Positions 35,751-43,966 of a stretch of DNA of 64,000 nt are shown piece by piece. Every line of letters begins with the position of its first letter. Within the stretch, counting starts at the first letter, position 1. The DNA is from Streptomyces sp. ISL-1 (GTDB lineage Bacteria > Actinomycetota > Actinomycetes > Streptomycetales > Streptomycetaceae), in assembly GCF_018614585.1 (NCBI RefSeq), contig NZ_JAGGOI010000031.1, positions 124,001 through 188,000 on the forward strand, in the 5' to 3' direction. The notes under the pieces are model-generated. The model was not told the DNA's origin, searched no databases, and saw only the letters and a program-made list of their open reading frames with translations. Position numbers and translations under genes: made by a program.

Positions 35751-38351
35751 TCAGGGCCGCCGTGGCGGCGGGAGGAAGGGCAGGTGCACGGGCTTGTCGT
35801 GCAGCGCGCTGCCCAGCGCGAGCAGGCAGCCGGCTGTGCCGGTGCTGAGGTCCATGGACAGGCGCATCATCTGCTCGCCGGCGAAGGCGAGATGCCCCTG
35901 GTAGGGGATCGCGCCCCACGAGAGTGAGTCGATCTGACGGCGCAGATCGGCGGCGTGCGTGCCCGGGCCTCCGGTGGTGGTGCGGCTCAAGTGCAGCACC
36001 ATGCCCGCGGCGCCGCGGAACAGGCCGGGCTGGGCATAGAACTTGGCCTGCGCCGCCTGCACGATCTCGCCCCTGGCCTTCTCGAACTCTTCGTCGGCGC
36101 GGTGGACGAGGTAGTCGTCGAGCACCATGCCGATGCCGACGCTGCCGGCGCCGAGGTAGGGCATCGTCCGCCAGCCCTCGTCGACCTGAAGGGCTCCGCC
36201 CACGCCTCGTAGACAACGGGCCAGGTCGCGGCGCAGCGCCTCAGCGGCCAGGTCCAGCAAGGCGTGGTCACCGGTCGCCTCGTACAGGCGCAGGTGGAGC
36301 AGCGCCGTTCCGGTGGCTCCGTGGAGGAGTCCGGCCCGTGGATCCCCGGCGCCGGCCGTCCCGGACGAGGGAGCGCCGGCCTTGTCGGCTGCCAGCCCGG
36401 CGCACTGGAGCGCTTTGTCGCGCAGGGCGCTCTCGCCCGTGGAGGTGGCCAGGGAGTCGAGGGCCAGGCCGAGTCCGGCCAGTCCACTGTGCAGATCGGG
36501 GGCTATGTCCTGCCAGTTCTGGGAGGTGATCGTGTCGATGAGGTCCAGGGCGCGTTGGCGGTGCCCGAGCCGGTCGAGGACCCAGGCGATGCCGGACAGA
36601 CCGTCGTAGAAACCGAGTGGGCTGCCGGAAGCGGGGGTCTTCGCGGCTCTCAACAGCCATTCTTCTGCTTCCGGAGCCGGTTCGGCGCCGGTCTCGGCCA
36701 GGGCGTAAAGGACACCGGCCGCTCCGTAGGCGAAATTCGCGCCGCCGCCGGCCGTAGCGAATTGGGCTATGTCTCCGGGGAAGAGACGGTCCTCCCGCTC
36801 CGGAGAGGCGGAGGCCAGGATGGCCCGGACCATCGAATCGCGGCTCCGCGGCCAGTCGGCGAGCTCCACGGGTAGGTAGGGGTCCGTCCCGCCTCGGGGC
36901 GGACCCTCCGGTATCCGCGTGGAGCGATGGCCGCGCAGGATCTCGTCGACCGCTTCCTGGAGAAAGTCGCGGGGTACCGGGAACTGCTGGGCGGCGATCT
37001 CCGCCAGATGCGCGGCTTTCGCCCGGTCTACGGCGAACAGACTGGTGAGGGGCAGGAACAGGGCTATGCGCAGGCACGCCAGGGCGTACCGGTCGACGTC
37101 GAAGCCCCTGCGGTCGGCAGGTGCGACGAACCCCGGATTGGCAATCACCTGACGCCGGTTCACGTCGTCGACCGCGGACGCCTCGAAGTCCAGCAGCACC
37201 ACGGAGCTTTCGTCCTCGGACAGCATGATGTTGAAAAGGTGCAGATCGTTGAAAGCTACGCCCCGCGCGTGGATCGCCGATACGGCGTCCTCCACCAGGC
37301 GGTGCACCCGCATGGCCCACTGGGTGTACTCGGCGAGCCGCTCCGGGCTGGGGTCCGCTTCGATCAGCGGGTGCCGGTGCGCGAAGATGCTGTTGAGCGG
37401 GCGGCCCTCGATGAACTCCATGACGAGGAAGGAGTGGTCGCCCAGGGTGAACCAGTCGCGCACCTCGGGAGTGCAGCGCAGGCCGGAAAGCCGCCGCAGC
37501 GCATCCCTCTCGCGCTCCAGCCGGGTCACCGCGTCGGCCTCGTCCGCGGCCAGGCCGGCGTGTGGCCGGGCCTCCTTCAACACCACTTGCTCATCGGTAC
37601 GCAGGTCCCGGCCGACGAACACGCCGCCGCCGTTGGAGAAATGGAGCGCGCGCTCGAACCGGTACGGGATGCCGGTCAGCGTGGTGGCGGAGCGGGCGGT
37701 CAGGTGCGGTTCCAGAAACTCGGGGAGAGTGACCCAGTCCGGGGGGTGGAACGTCGGCTCCCTCCGGTCGGGAACAAGCCGTCCCTTGTCGTCCTCGACC
37801 GCGGGGCGCAGCTCACCCTGGTCGTCATAGCAGTGCCGCTCCGTGAAGCTGCCGTAGCGCACATGGACCGGCCCCGCGCCCCAGCGTAAGTCGCTGAGTA
37901 TGTACGGACCGGGCTCGCCCGCGAGCAGACGGTCCAGGTCTTCCGCGATGGTGCGGCACTGGTCGTCGTCGGCGGGGTAGACGGTGAGGAACTTTCCGCT
38001 TGCGGCGCGGTCGGCGTATTTGGCGTTGCGGGTGTGCAGCAGGTACCGGCTCGGCATGCACTTGAAGGCGATGGATCGAGGGACGCAGTAGTCCCAGACC
38101 TGTGCGAGCACCTTCTCCGCGTTGTCCAGGCAGGCGGAGATGTGGATCTTCCATCCCTGGCTGGGGAGTGCACTGTCGAGCGGTCGGAACGCCAGCCAGT
38201 CGCCCGACCGGTGGCGCTGCCAGCCGTCCGGAAGCTCGCGCCGCACGGCCTCGTAGAGAGCGGCGGAACCGCTGCCTTCCTCGTGCGACCGGTGCGGAGC
38301 GTCGTAGAACTGCCGGTTCGCGTCGCAGAAGACGGCGTACCCCTTGTTCAT
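35751..38351 (-). CDS. ramC: Class III lanthipeptide synthetase (LanKC, RamC/AmfT-like)
   Basis: An 866-residue three-domain enzyme. The N-terminal lyase domain (about 1-205) begins MNKGYAVFCDANRQFYDAP and includes IPYRFERALHFSNGGGVF at the border. The kinase domain (about 210-490) has VVLKEARPH as lysine motif, catalytic AFNDLHLFNIML and VLLDFEAS. The cyclase-like domain (about 510-866) has LHSGLAGLGLAL, LLHGATGTALLHL and GLFRGAAGMVLH but none of the Cys/Cys/His zinc ligands of LanC, as is typical of class III. It phosphorylates Ser/Thr of the precursor, eliminates phosphate and closes rings. AAGGAG precedes the ATG. It is the first gene of the operon. Confidence 0.95.
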   Translation of the reverse strand: MNKGYAVFCDANRQFYDAPHRSHEEGSGSAALYEAVRRELPDGWQRHRSGDWLAFRPLDSALPSQGWKIHISACLDNAEKVLAQVWDYCVPRSIAFKCMPSRYLLHTRNAKYADRAASGKFLTVYPADDDQCRTIAEDLDRLLAGEPGPYILSDLRWGAGPVHVRYGSFTERHCYDDQGELRPAVEDDKGRLVPDRREPTFHPPDWVTLPEFLEPHLTARSATTLTGIPYRFERALHFSNGGGVFVGRDLRTDEQVVLKEARPHAGLAADEADAVTRLERERDALRRLSGLRCTPEVRDWFTLGDHSFLVMEFIEGRPLNSIFAHRHPLIEADPSPERLAEYTQWAMRVHRLVEDAVSAIHARGVAFNDLHLFNIMLSEDESSVVLLDFEASAVDDVNRRQVIANPGFVAPADRRGFDVDRYALACLRIALFLPLTSLFAVDRAKAAHLAEIAAQQFPVPRDFLQEAVDEILRGHRSTRIPEGPPRGGTDPYLPVELADWPRSRDSMVRAILASASPEREDRLFPGDIAQFATAGGGANFAYGAAGVLYALAETGAEPAPEAEEWLLRAAKTPASGSPLGFYDGLSGIAWVLDRLGHRQRALDLIDTITSQNWQDIAPDLHSGLAGLGLALDSLATSTGESALRDKALQCAGLAADKAGAPSSGTAGAGDPRAGLLHGATGTALLHLRLYEATGDHALLDLAAEALRRDLARCLRGVGGALQVDEGWRTMPYLGAGSVGIGMVLDDYLVHRADEEFEKARGEIVQAAQAKFYAQPGLFRGAAGMVLHLSRTTTGGPGTHAADLRRQIDSLSWGAIPYQGHLAFAGEQMMRLSMDLSTGTAGCLLALGSALHDKPVHLPFLPPPRRP

Positions 38352-38913
38352 CGCACTCCTTCGGCCGGTGTCGTTGAGACGTTTTCACGGCGTCGGCGCC
38401 TGCGACAGTCGCGTTTGTCATGAACCACCCGTGAAGAAATGCACGGATAGCAGACAGGTGCTGCGCGGCCGGAGCGCGCCCGGCAACGACGCGCGTTTGA
38501 GGCGATCGAGGACGAGCCGGCGGTGATCCACCGCAACCCCTGTCGCGGATCCGGGGCGCGGCGAAGCCCTCCGCGGACTGCGGGTGCTCGGGGGCGAGGC
38601 CGAGGATTCCGTCGGCGGTGCAGCCGCTACGGGCGACTGCGAGCAGCGGGATGCCCCCGTCTGCGCCGGGGTGGGTTCCCCGCGTCGGAGTCGGTGAACA
38701 GAGCCCGGGGCGGAGGGTTGGCGGCCAGGACGTCCGTACGGCTGCCTAACCTCGATCTTTCGTGACGGTCCGTCGGTTTCTCCGGCGGGCCGTTTCGGCT
38801 TGTCGGGCCGGTGACGGGCAGGCCGGTGGCCCGGCTGTCGCATCGGGGTGGGCGCCGGGTTCCACGGTTCCGGTGGGATGGTTCAAGTTCGTCGAGATGG
38901 GTCGTTGTACTGG
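38352..38913. promoter_or_regulatory. Upstream region of the lanthipeptide operon
   Basis: About 562 bp without a gene. The half nearest the synthetase must contain the operon promoter and the activator site. A perfect short palindrome GCGACAGTCGC lies at 38402-38412, about 55 bp before the start. The far part (toward 38913) is the flank of the IS1380-type element. No terminal inverted repeat could be assigned with confidence. Confidence 0.5.
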
Positions 38914-40290
38914 TCAGCCGGGGTTCGGTAGGGCTTCGAGCCGCTGGATCGCGCTGGTGATCACGTCGGTCCAGGGCCAGTGACGGGCGAATCTCAGGTG
39001 CCGGCGGCGGGCGGTGGTGACGAGCTGGGCGGCGGCGGAGAACAGTCGTAGCCGCAGGCGGCGGGGCTCCCAGAGCCGGGGTTGGCCGGTCAGTGCGAGC
39101 ATCGGCAGCCAGGCCAGCAGGTCGAGGGCGAGCTGGACGATCTCCAGCCAGATCCGGTTCTGCGCGGCGTCGTGAAGGGGCAGGTTGCGCAGGCCGGTGG
39201 CGCGCGCATTGCGGATACGGTCCTCGGCCCGGGCTCGCTGGCGGTGCCGTAGTTCGAGTACGGCGATCGGGGCGTCGGTGGTGTTGGTGGCGAAGCAGGT
39301 CAGCCGCAGTCCGTCGGCGTCGGTGAAACGCAACTGGGCGCCTGGGTGGGGACGTTCCTTGCGGACGATCAGCCGCATCCCCCTCGGCCAGCCCTTCAGG
39401 ACGTCACCGTCGAGTTCGGCGGTCCAGGCGCCTTCGCGGATCTCGCCACCCGGTTCGACGGCGGGCGTCCAGGCGGAGGCGGGAACCTTCAGGACGGCCT
39501 GGTGGATGGCTTCGGTGATGGTCATCCCGACCGAGTACGACAGCCACCTCCCGCGTTTCGCGAGCCAGGCCACGAACTCGTGGGTGCCGCCCCCGGAGTC
39601 GGTGCGGATCAAGGTGGAGCGACCTCGTCGATATCGCTTGGGAAGCTGGGCCAGGGCCAGTTGGGTGGCGGTGATGTGATCGGCGGCGGTGTTGCTCCCC
39701 GCGTTCCCGGGCCGCAACAGCGCGGCCACCGGCTCTCCGGTGCCGCTGCGTCCATGGTCGACGAAGCCCATCAGTGGATGATGTCCGTAAGTCTTCTTCC
39801 AGGTCGCGGCCGCGTCCTGCTTGTCGGAGTGGGCCAGGACCAGCACGCCGTCCAGGTCCACAATCACCTGACCTGCGGCGTCGGGCGCCGCCTTCCCGGC
39901 CAGCTTCCAGACGTGCTCGCGTACTTCGGCCCGAGCGGCCCGGATCGCGGTCAGAGTCTTCGGGCCGGCTGCGGCGAGGGTGTCGATGAGCCGGGAGACG
40001 GTCGGGTCGGAGGCCACCGGCCCGAACACAGCCGGCTCGGACCGCAGCATGCCTACGTCGGCCAGGCAGTCCCCGCCCAGCGCGACCGCGAGCGCCATAT
40101 CCAGCAGGATCTTCCCCGGATCGTGCACCGCCCGAGGACGCCGCCACGGCGCGAGCGCCGCAGATATCGCTCCGTCCAGGCCGGTCTTGCGGACCGTCTC
40201 GACCAGCAGCACACCACCGGCCTGCGAGACCACACCGCGACCACCGCCCTCGACACGGACACGCGGGTAGGACCCGATACTCTCCTTCAC
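38914..40290 (-). CDS. IS1380-family transposase
   Basis: A 458-residue DDE transposase of the IS1380 group. The start block KESIGSYPRVRVEGGGRGVV is characteristic. It continues DPGKILLDMALAVALGGDCL, SDPTVSRLIDTLAAAG, the catalytic-type VIVDLDGVLVLAHSDKQ, GFVDHGRSGTGEP and RTDSGGGTHEFVAWLAKRG. GTG 40290 is the family start; the frame is open 23 codons further. The gene is full-length and shows no frameshift, so the element may be active. It inserted between the lanthipeptide operon and an agmatinase-type gene. A damaged second copy of its right end lies at 42085-42205. Confidence 0.92.
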   Translation of the reverse strand: MKESIGSYPRVRVEGGGRGVVSQAGGVLLVETVRKTGLDGAISAALAPWRRPRAVHDPGKILLDMALAVALGGDCLADVGMLRSEPAVFGPVASDPTVSRLIDTLAAAGPKTLTAIRAARAEVREHVWKLAGKAAPDAAGQVIVDLDGVLVLAHSDKQDAAATWKKTYGHHPLMGFVDHGRSGTGEPVAALLRPGNAGSNTAADHITATQLALAQLPKRYRRGRSTLIRTDSGGGTHEFVAWLAKRGRWLSYSVGMTITEAIHQAVLKVPASAWTPAVEPGGEIREGAWTAELDGDVLKGWPRGMRLIVRKERPHPGAQLRFTDADGLRLTCFATNTTDAPIAVLELRHRQRARAEDRIRNARATGLRNLPLHDAAQNRIWLEIVQLALDLLAWLPMLALTGQPRLWEPRRLRLRLFSAAAQLVTTARRRHLRFARHWPWTDVITSAIQRLEALPNPG

Positions 40291-40777
40291 CTGAGGAGTG
40301 TTTCTTTCATGCGACGACCTGGACCCTAGACAAGTCTCATCGTTGCAGGTCAGGAGCACTCTTCGCGTTTCTGATCACCCATCGGACGCCCGGCCACGCG
40401 AACGCGCGAGGCGAGTAAGAACGGGAGCTGTCCGACGGCAGATGCTTTCCTGGGCTCGTCGGGCCGGGAGAGGGAGAACAAGCCCATACAGCGCAGCCCT
40501 TTCCCACCTCTATGCATGCCGCCAGCTGTCGTCCGCCTGAATCTCTCGCACCGGAGTGAGGGTGTGGAGAGTATCGCCGGGAGCCCATGCGCAACCCCGG
40601 ATGCCCTGTCGTGACCTGCCAACCTCCTGATCACCAGTCCGAACGACTGACTGTTGCGGTCTGTCTCGCCAAGGTGCGCGGCGAATCACCACAGGTCGGG
40701 TTGAGTGGCGGCTGTGTGGCCGGCCCGGCGCCATCCGTACCAGGCGGCTGTCCGGACGAGATCGAAAGGAGCCGCTC
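40291..40777. other. IS right end and upstream region of the agmatinase-like gene
   Basis: About 487 bp without a supported gene. The first 90-100 bp are the upstream end of the IS1380-type element and share sequence with 42085-42205. The remainder presumably carries the promoter of the gene at 40778. Confidence 0.5.
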
Positions 40778-41893
40778 ATGGAAGGTGTACCGCCGGATGC
40801 CTGGAAATGGGAAGTCGACCGTACGTCCGACCCGAGGCGCGAGCCCGGGCCGATCAACCTGCAGCGGTATGCGTTCGTACCGGCTTACGCCGGGATCGCC
40901 ACGCTGTTCGGGTTGCCGCTGTGCCTCAATCCGGACGACCTGCGTGCTGGCCACGTCGATGTGGCCGTACTGGGAGCGCCGGTGGACATGTCCGCCGGCC
41001 ACCGGGGGGCGGCCTACGGGCCGCGTGCGATCCGGGCAGACGAGCGGATTTTGCCCCACACTCCGCAGATGCTGGTCAATCCCAGCACCCGTATCAAGCC
41101 GTTCGAGGAGTTGACGGTAGTCGACTACGGCGATGCCGCGGTGGACCCTTTCAGTATCGACAACTCCATGGAACCGATCCGCGCTCTGGTTCGCGAGATC
41201 GCCGGAACGGGCGCGATCCCGATCGTGCTCGGTGGGGACCACTCAATCCTGTGGCCGGACGCCGCGGCCGTGGCCGACGTGTACGGGGCGGGCAAGATCG
41301 GCGTGATCCACTTCGACGCCCATCCGGACTGCTCCCACGACCTGCTCGGCCATCCCGCCTCGCACGCCACACCGATCCGCCGCCTGATCGAGGACGAACA
41401 TGTCCCCGGACGCAACTTCATCCAGATCGGCCTGCGCAGCGCGATCGCGCCCGACGATGAACTGTTCGACTGGATGCGCGAGCACGGACTGCGGGCGCAC
41501 TTCGTGGCCGAAATCGACCGACGCGGCTTCGACGTTGTCCTCCAACAAGCTATCGACGAGGCGCTGGACGGACCGGAGTATCTGTTCGTATCCCTGGACA
41601 TTGACGTGCTGGACCCGGCCTTCGCGCCCGGGACCGGCACACCCGAGCCACCCGGCCTAACCAACCGCGAACTGCTGCCTGCCATCCGCCGGATCTGTCA
41701 CGAGACGCCAGTCGTGGGCATGGATATCGTCGAGGTCGCACCCCACCTCGATCCCGGCTACACCACCACAATGAACGCCCGGCGGGCCATCTTCGAGGCG
41801 CTGACCGGGATCGCCATGCGTCGCAAAGGTCTTCCCGGTCCCTCGTATCTGGACCCGGCGGTCGCCGGACCGCCGCCCGGGCAGCAGACATAG
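40778..41893 (+). CDS. Agmatinase / ureohydrolase-family enzyme
   Basis: A 371-residue binuclear manganese ureohydrolase. Metal-binding motifs are intact: GGDHS (VLGGDHSILWP), DAHPDC (FDAHPDCSHD) and SLDIDVLDPAFAPGTGTPEP. The family hydrolyses guanidino compounds to urea; agmatinase (SpeB) makes putrescine, but guanidinobutyrase and related substrates cannot be excluded. The sequence is longer than typical SpeB (about 305-320 residues), with an extended N-terminus (about 60 residues before DVAVLGAPVD). AAGGAG precedes ATG 40778. It is not in an obvious operon, and an IS lies just upstream. Confidence 0.88.
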   Translation: MEGVPPDAWKWEVDRTSDPRREPGPINLQRYAFVPAYAGIATLFGLPLCLNPDDLRAGHVDVAVLGAPVDMSAGHRGAAYGPRAIRADERILPHTPQMLVNPSTRIKPFEELTVVDYGDAAVDPFSIDNSMEPIRALVREIAGTGAIPIVLGGDHSILWPDAAAVADVYGAGKIGVIHFDAHPDCSHDLLGHPASHATPIRRLIEDEHVPGRNFIQIGLRSAIAPDDELFDWMREHGLRAHFVAEIDRRGFDVVLQQAIDEALDGPEYLFVSLDIDVLDPAFAPGTGTPEPPGLTNRELLPAIRRICHETPVVGMDIVEVAPHLDPGYTTTMNARRAIFEALTGIAMRRKGLPGPSYLDPAVAGPPPGQQT

Positions 41894-41936
41894 CCATCAC
41901 CGCGAACGGCAAGCTGATGGTGGAACAGCCCCCGCG

Positions 41937-42062
41937 CTAGCTCCCGCGCTCTTGACCTTCCGGCCGAGCTGAGAGCGCTTCAACGCGCTCTCCATCGCGG
42001 TTCCCGGCCACGTTGACCAGCACGTAGGCGCTGACGCTCTCGGCGTCAGGATCACGGCTCAT
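41937..42062 (-). pseudogene. Possible 41-residue ORF, unidentified fragment
   Basis: A short minus-strand frame from ATG 42062 after GGGG reads SRDPDAESVSAYVLVNVAGN then charged residues. The VSAYVLVNVAG segment looks like the first strand of an AsnC/Lrp ligand-binding domain, but the rest is absent. I regard it as a likely relic at the edge of a decayed zone. Confidence 0.2.
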
Positions 42063-42084
42063 CCCCGCTCACGGCACGGGCAGA

Positions 42085-42205
42085 CGGGTACAACCCGATA
42101 CGCTTCTTCACCTGAGAAGTGCTTCTCCCCAAACGACGTTTCAGGGTCCCAAACAAGTTTATCGTCCCAGGTCAGAGACAGTCCTCGCGTTTACGGCCCA
42201 CCACC
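42085..42205 (-). mobile_element. Remnant of an IS1380-type right end
   Basis: This stretch aligns with 40265-40388, the start and upstream end of the intact IS1380-type element. Shared strings include ACCCGATAC, CTTCACCTGAG, AAGT at the start-codon side, CAGGTCAG and CGCGTTT, with about a quarter of positions changed. The transposase body is missing. It is therefore an older, truncated copy in the same orientation. It lies at the truncated end of a decayed regulator gene. Confidence 0.65.
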
Positions 42206-42239
42206 GGACAACTAGCCTCGTGAAAGCCCGAGGCTAATG

Positions 42240-42560
42240 ACCATCGCCGGGTCTCGGTGAGCCTCTCCGGTACCCGGTACAGCCCGGGCCGGACCCGCTG
42301 CGGAGGCATCGCGCGGCGCCCGCCCCGGGTGGGCCCGGCCACGGCGAGGAGGCCGCGCTCGGTGTCGTTGAGACGCAGGGCGCGGGCGAGGGCGTCCAGT
42401 ACGGCCTCGGAGGCGTTCACGGCGCGGCCGCGCTCCAGGCGTACGTAGTAGTCGACACTCACCCGGCGAGCTGGGCGACCTCCTCCCGGCGCGGTCCCGG
42501 CACCCGGCGCTGGCCCGGCTGCGGGGCCAGCTCGGCTTCCGAGTGGCGGGCACCATCTGT
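42240..42560 (-). pseudogene. XRE-family (MmyB-like) regulator, broken
   Basis: Minus-strand frames recover the N-terminal helix-turn-helix of an actinobacterial XRE/MmyB regulator. One frame has RRVPGPRREEVAQLAG followed at once by TGA. The next frame continues SVDYYVRLERGRAVNASEAV, then LDALARALRLNDTERGLL and QRVRPGLYRV. Restoring one G in the run near 42466 joins the two as ...AQLAGVSVDYY.... Beyond about 42245 the ligand-binding half is lost, and an IS1380-type remnant follows. It is divergent from the SDR remnant at 42719, a common streptomycete arrangement. Confidence 0.75.
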
Positions 42561-42676
42561 GAGGGGCACCGCCAGGCCGCCGGCCGACCCGACCCCGGGT
42601 GCGGGCGGGCCGCTTTACCGGGTCCGAGGAGGCGCTGCCGGTGGTTGGCTGAAGGAGTCCCTGCCTGGGCATCCGC

Positions 42677-42696
42677 CCTTGGCCCGCGGGCCAAGG
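42677..42696. promoter_or_regulatory. Perfect 20-bp palindrome in the divergent promoter region
   Basis: CCTTGGCCCGCGGGCCAAGG reads the same on both strands. It lies 23 bp before the SDR remnant start and between the two divergent relics, where the XRE protein would be expected to bind. It remains intact although both genes are broken. Confidence 0.55.
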
Positions 42697-42718
42697 CGCG
42701 GAAGAGAGAGGTAGTCCC

Positions 42719-42934
42719 ATGACTGAGTCAACGCCCGTCAGCACCCCGTTCGACGCCCAATCGACGGCCGTCGGGGTCGTGGCCGGCGTCGACCTCACCG
42801 GCCGCCGAGCCATCGTGACCGGCGCGGCCTCCGTATAGGCACCGAGACCGCCCGCGCGCTTGCCGGCGCGAACGCCGAGGTCACCCTGGCGGTGCGCAAC
42901 CTCGACGCCGGACAGCGCACCACCGCGGACAACA
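42719..42934 (+). pseudogene. Short-chain dehydrogenase N-terminal fragment, frameshifted
   Basis: ATG 42719 has GAGAGAGG upstream and opens TESTPVSTPFDAQSTAVGVV, then GVDLTGRRAIVTGAAS, the start of an SDR with its cofactor glycine motif. The motif is broken near 42835 (TAG in frame). A second frame continues IGTETARALAGANAEVTLAV and RNLDAGQRTTAD. After that the SDR sequence stops and a hydrolase fragment begins. At least one small deletion in the glycine motif and one large 3' deletion are needed. Confidence 0.75.
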
Positions 42935-42935
42935 G

Positions 42936-43232
42936 TTGGACCACCTCAGCAAGATCACTGCCGAGACCCTCATTGTGGCTGGCGGTCCACGCAGTCACGG
43001 GTCACAGGAGGGCGTCGCTGAGCCGGCCCGTCGTGTTCCTCGCGGGCGCGTCGTCAGCATTCCGGCCGGGCACCTGATCCACAGCGCCGAGCCGGGGGCG
43101 TTTGCGGAGGTGGCCCTGGCGTTCTTGCGGCCGTATGGGACGTCTGTCGGCGGCTGTCTTCTCGTAATAGTGGCGACGAAAGCCGAAGGCGCATTCTACT
43201 GCTCACCGCGCGCCCCGTCGCGACACACCTGA
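42936..43232 (+). pseudogene. Alpha/beta hydrolase C-terminal fragment
   Basis: The frame begins abruptly with LDHLSKITAETLIVAGG, then RRVPRGRVVSIPAGHLIHSA and EPGAFAEVALAFLRPYG. This is the last third of an alpha/beta hydrolase, with the catalytic histidine in AGHLIHS. The nucleophile and oxyanion parts are absent, and the joint with the SDR fragment is immediate. A deletion has apparently fused two neighbouring genes. Confidence 0.7.
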
Positions 43233-43702
43233 GCCCGGGCAGGAGCCAATCGCGCAATGGCGAACGAGAGTTGCGCATGGTGCCGTGTCGGCTCCTGCGG
43301 GCCTGGCATTGATGTGTCCCGTTTGACTTCCATGTGTGCTTATGTCTACTTTAGATTTGGATTAGAAGAAGTATTCGTCTTCATTCTCGACAAGAAGACG
43401 AACAAATCTCAACATCGCGATCGACGACCACTTGGTCGTTGGTTGTCCGACGGACGGATGCCCCGCCGCGGGGTTTGCTGCACTCAGCAGTCCCGGTGGG
43501 CCCGATGCCGCGCATTCAGCGTGTGAGTCGGCGATGGCGATTCCCGTCATGGTGATAGTCCCGCCATGAGAACGGCAATTCCTGCCATATTCAAGGCCGA
43601 TGTACCGGACCCTTTCGCGAACGCATCAGTGTCTCACTGGTGTTGGTGTCATCGCGTCGTGCAGGGCTCGGACCCGTCTACGCCTCCGGAAAGGGAAGCA
43701 CC
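43233..43702. other. AT-richer intergenic region with a hairpin
   Basis: About 470 bp without a supported gene. Positions 43320-43410 are markedly richer in A and T than the surroundings. They carry the inverted repeat TTCGTCTTC (43374-43382) / GAAGACGAA (43394-43402), flanked by AGATTTG and CAAATCT. The region upstream of 43703 should hold the promoter of the repeat-protein gene. Confidence 0.55.
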
Positions 43703-43966
43703 ATGCGGGTAACGACATCCAGGTTTTTCCAGCTGTTCGCCAGCCTGTGCGCTGTTGTGGCCCTGGCCTTTGGCGGAGCTGGCGTCGCCAGTGCCACCAG
43801 CACGTCCCACTCGTCCAACTCGTCTGCGCCCTACTATTGCGACTACTACTGGGGCATAGGCTACGTCTGCTTCTTCGACCACCACCGCGGCTTCGACCGG
43901 GGCTTCGATCGGGGCTTTGACCGCGGCTTTGACCGCGGCTTCGATCGCGGCTTCGACCGCCGCTGA
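43703..43966 (+). CDS. Small secreted protein with GFDR repeats
   Basis: An 87-residue protein. ATG 43703 has GGAAAGGGAAG upstream. A clear signal peptide (FFQLFASLCAVVALAFGGAG followed by VASA) should be cut to leave about 55 residues. The mature part starts TSTSHSSNSS, has an aromatic segment YYCDYYWGIGYVCFFDHH with two cysteines (possible disulphide), and ends in six GFDR repeats and a final arginine. The repeats come from six 12-bp units at 43886-43957. I know no family with this layout. The aromatic, repeat-rich composition suggests a surface or matrix role; this is inference. Confidence 0.8.
   Translation: MRVTTSRFFQLFASLCAVVALAFGGAGVASATSTSHSSNSSAPYYCDYYWGIGYVCFFDHHRGFDRGFDRGFDRGFDRGFDRGFDRR
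43886..43957. repeat. Six 12-bp tandem repeats
   Basis: Units of the type CGCGGCTTCGAC, varying only at codon third positions (CGC/CGG, TTC/TTT, GAC/GAT). Each encodes RGFD in frame. Silent variation between units indicates that the amino-acid repeat is maintained. Confidence 0.9.

Noticed and set aside
41937..42062. Lrp/AsnC ligand-domain fragment
   Set aside because: Only about 12 residues look similar. Kept as a low-confidence relic, not as a family call.
43886..43957. CRISPR-like array
   Set aside because: Units are 12 bp, contiguous and coding; there are no spacers and no cas genes.
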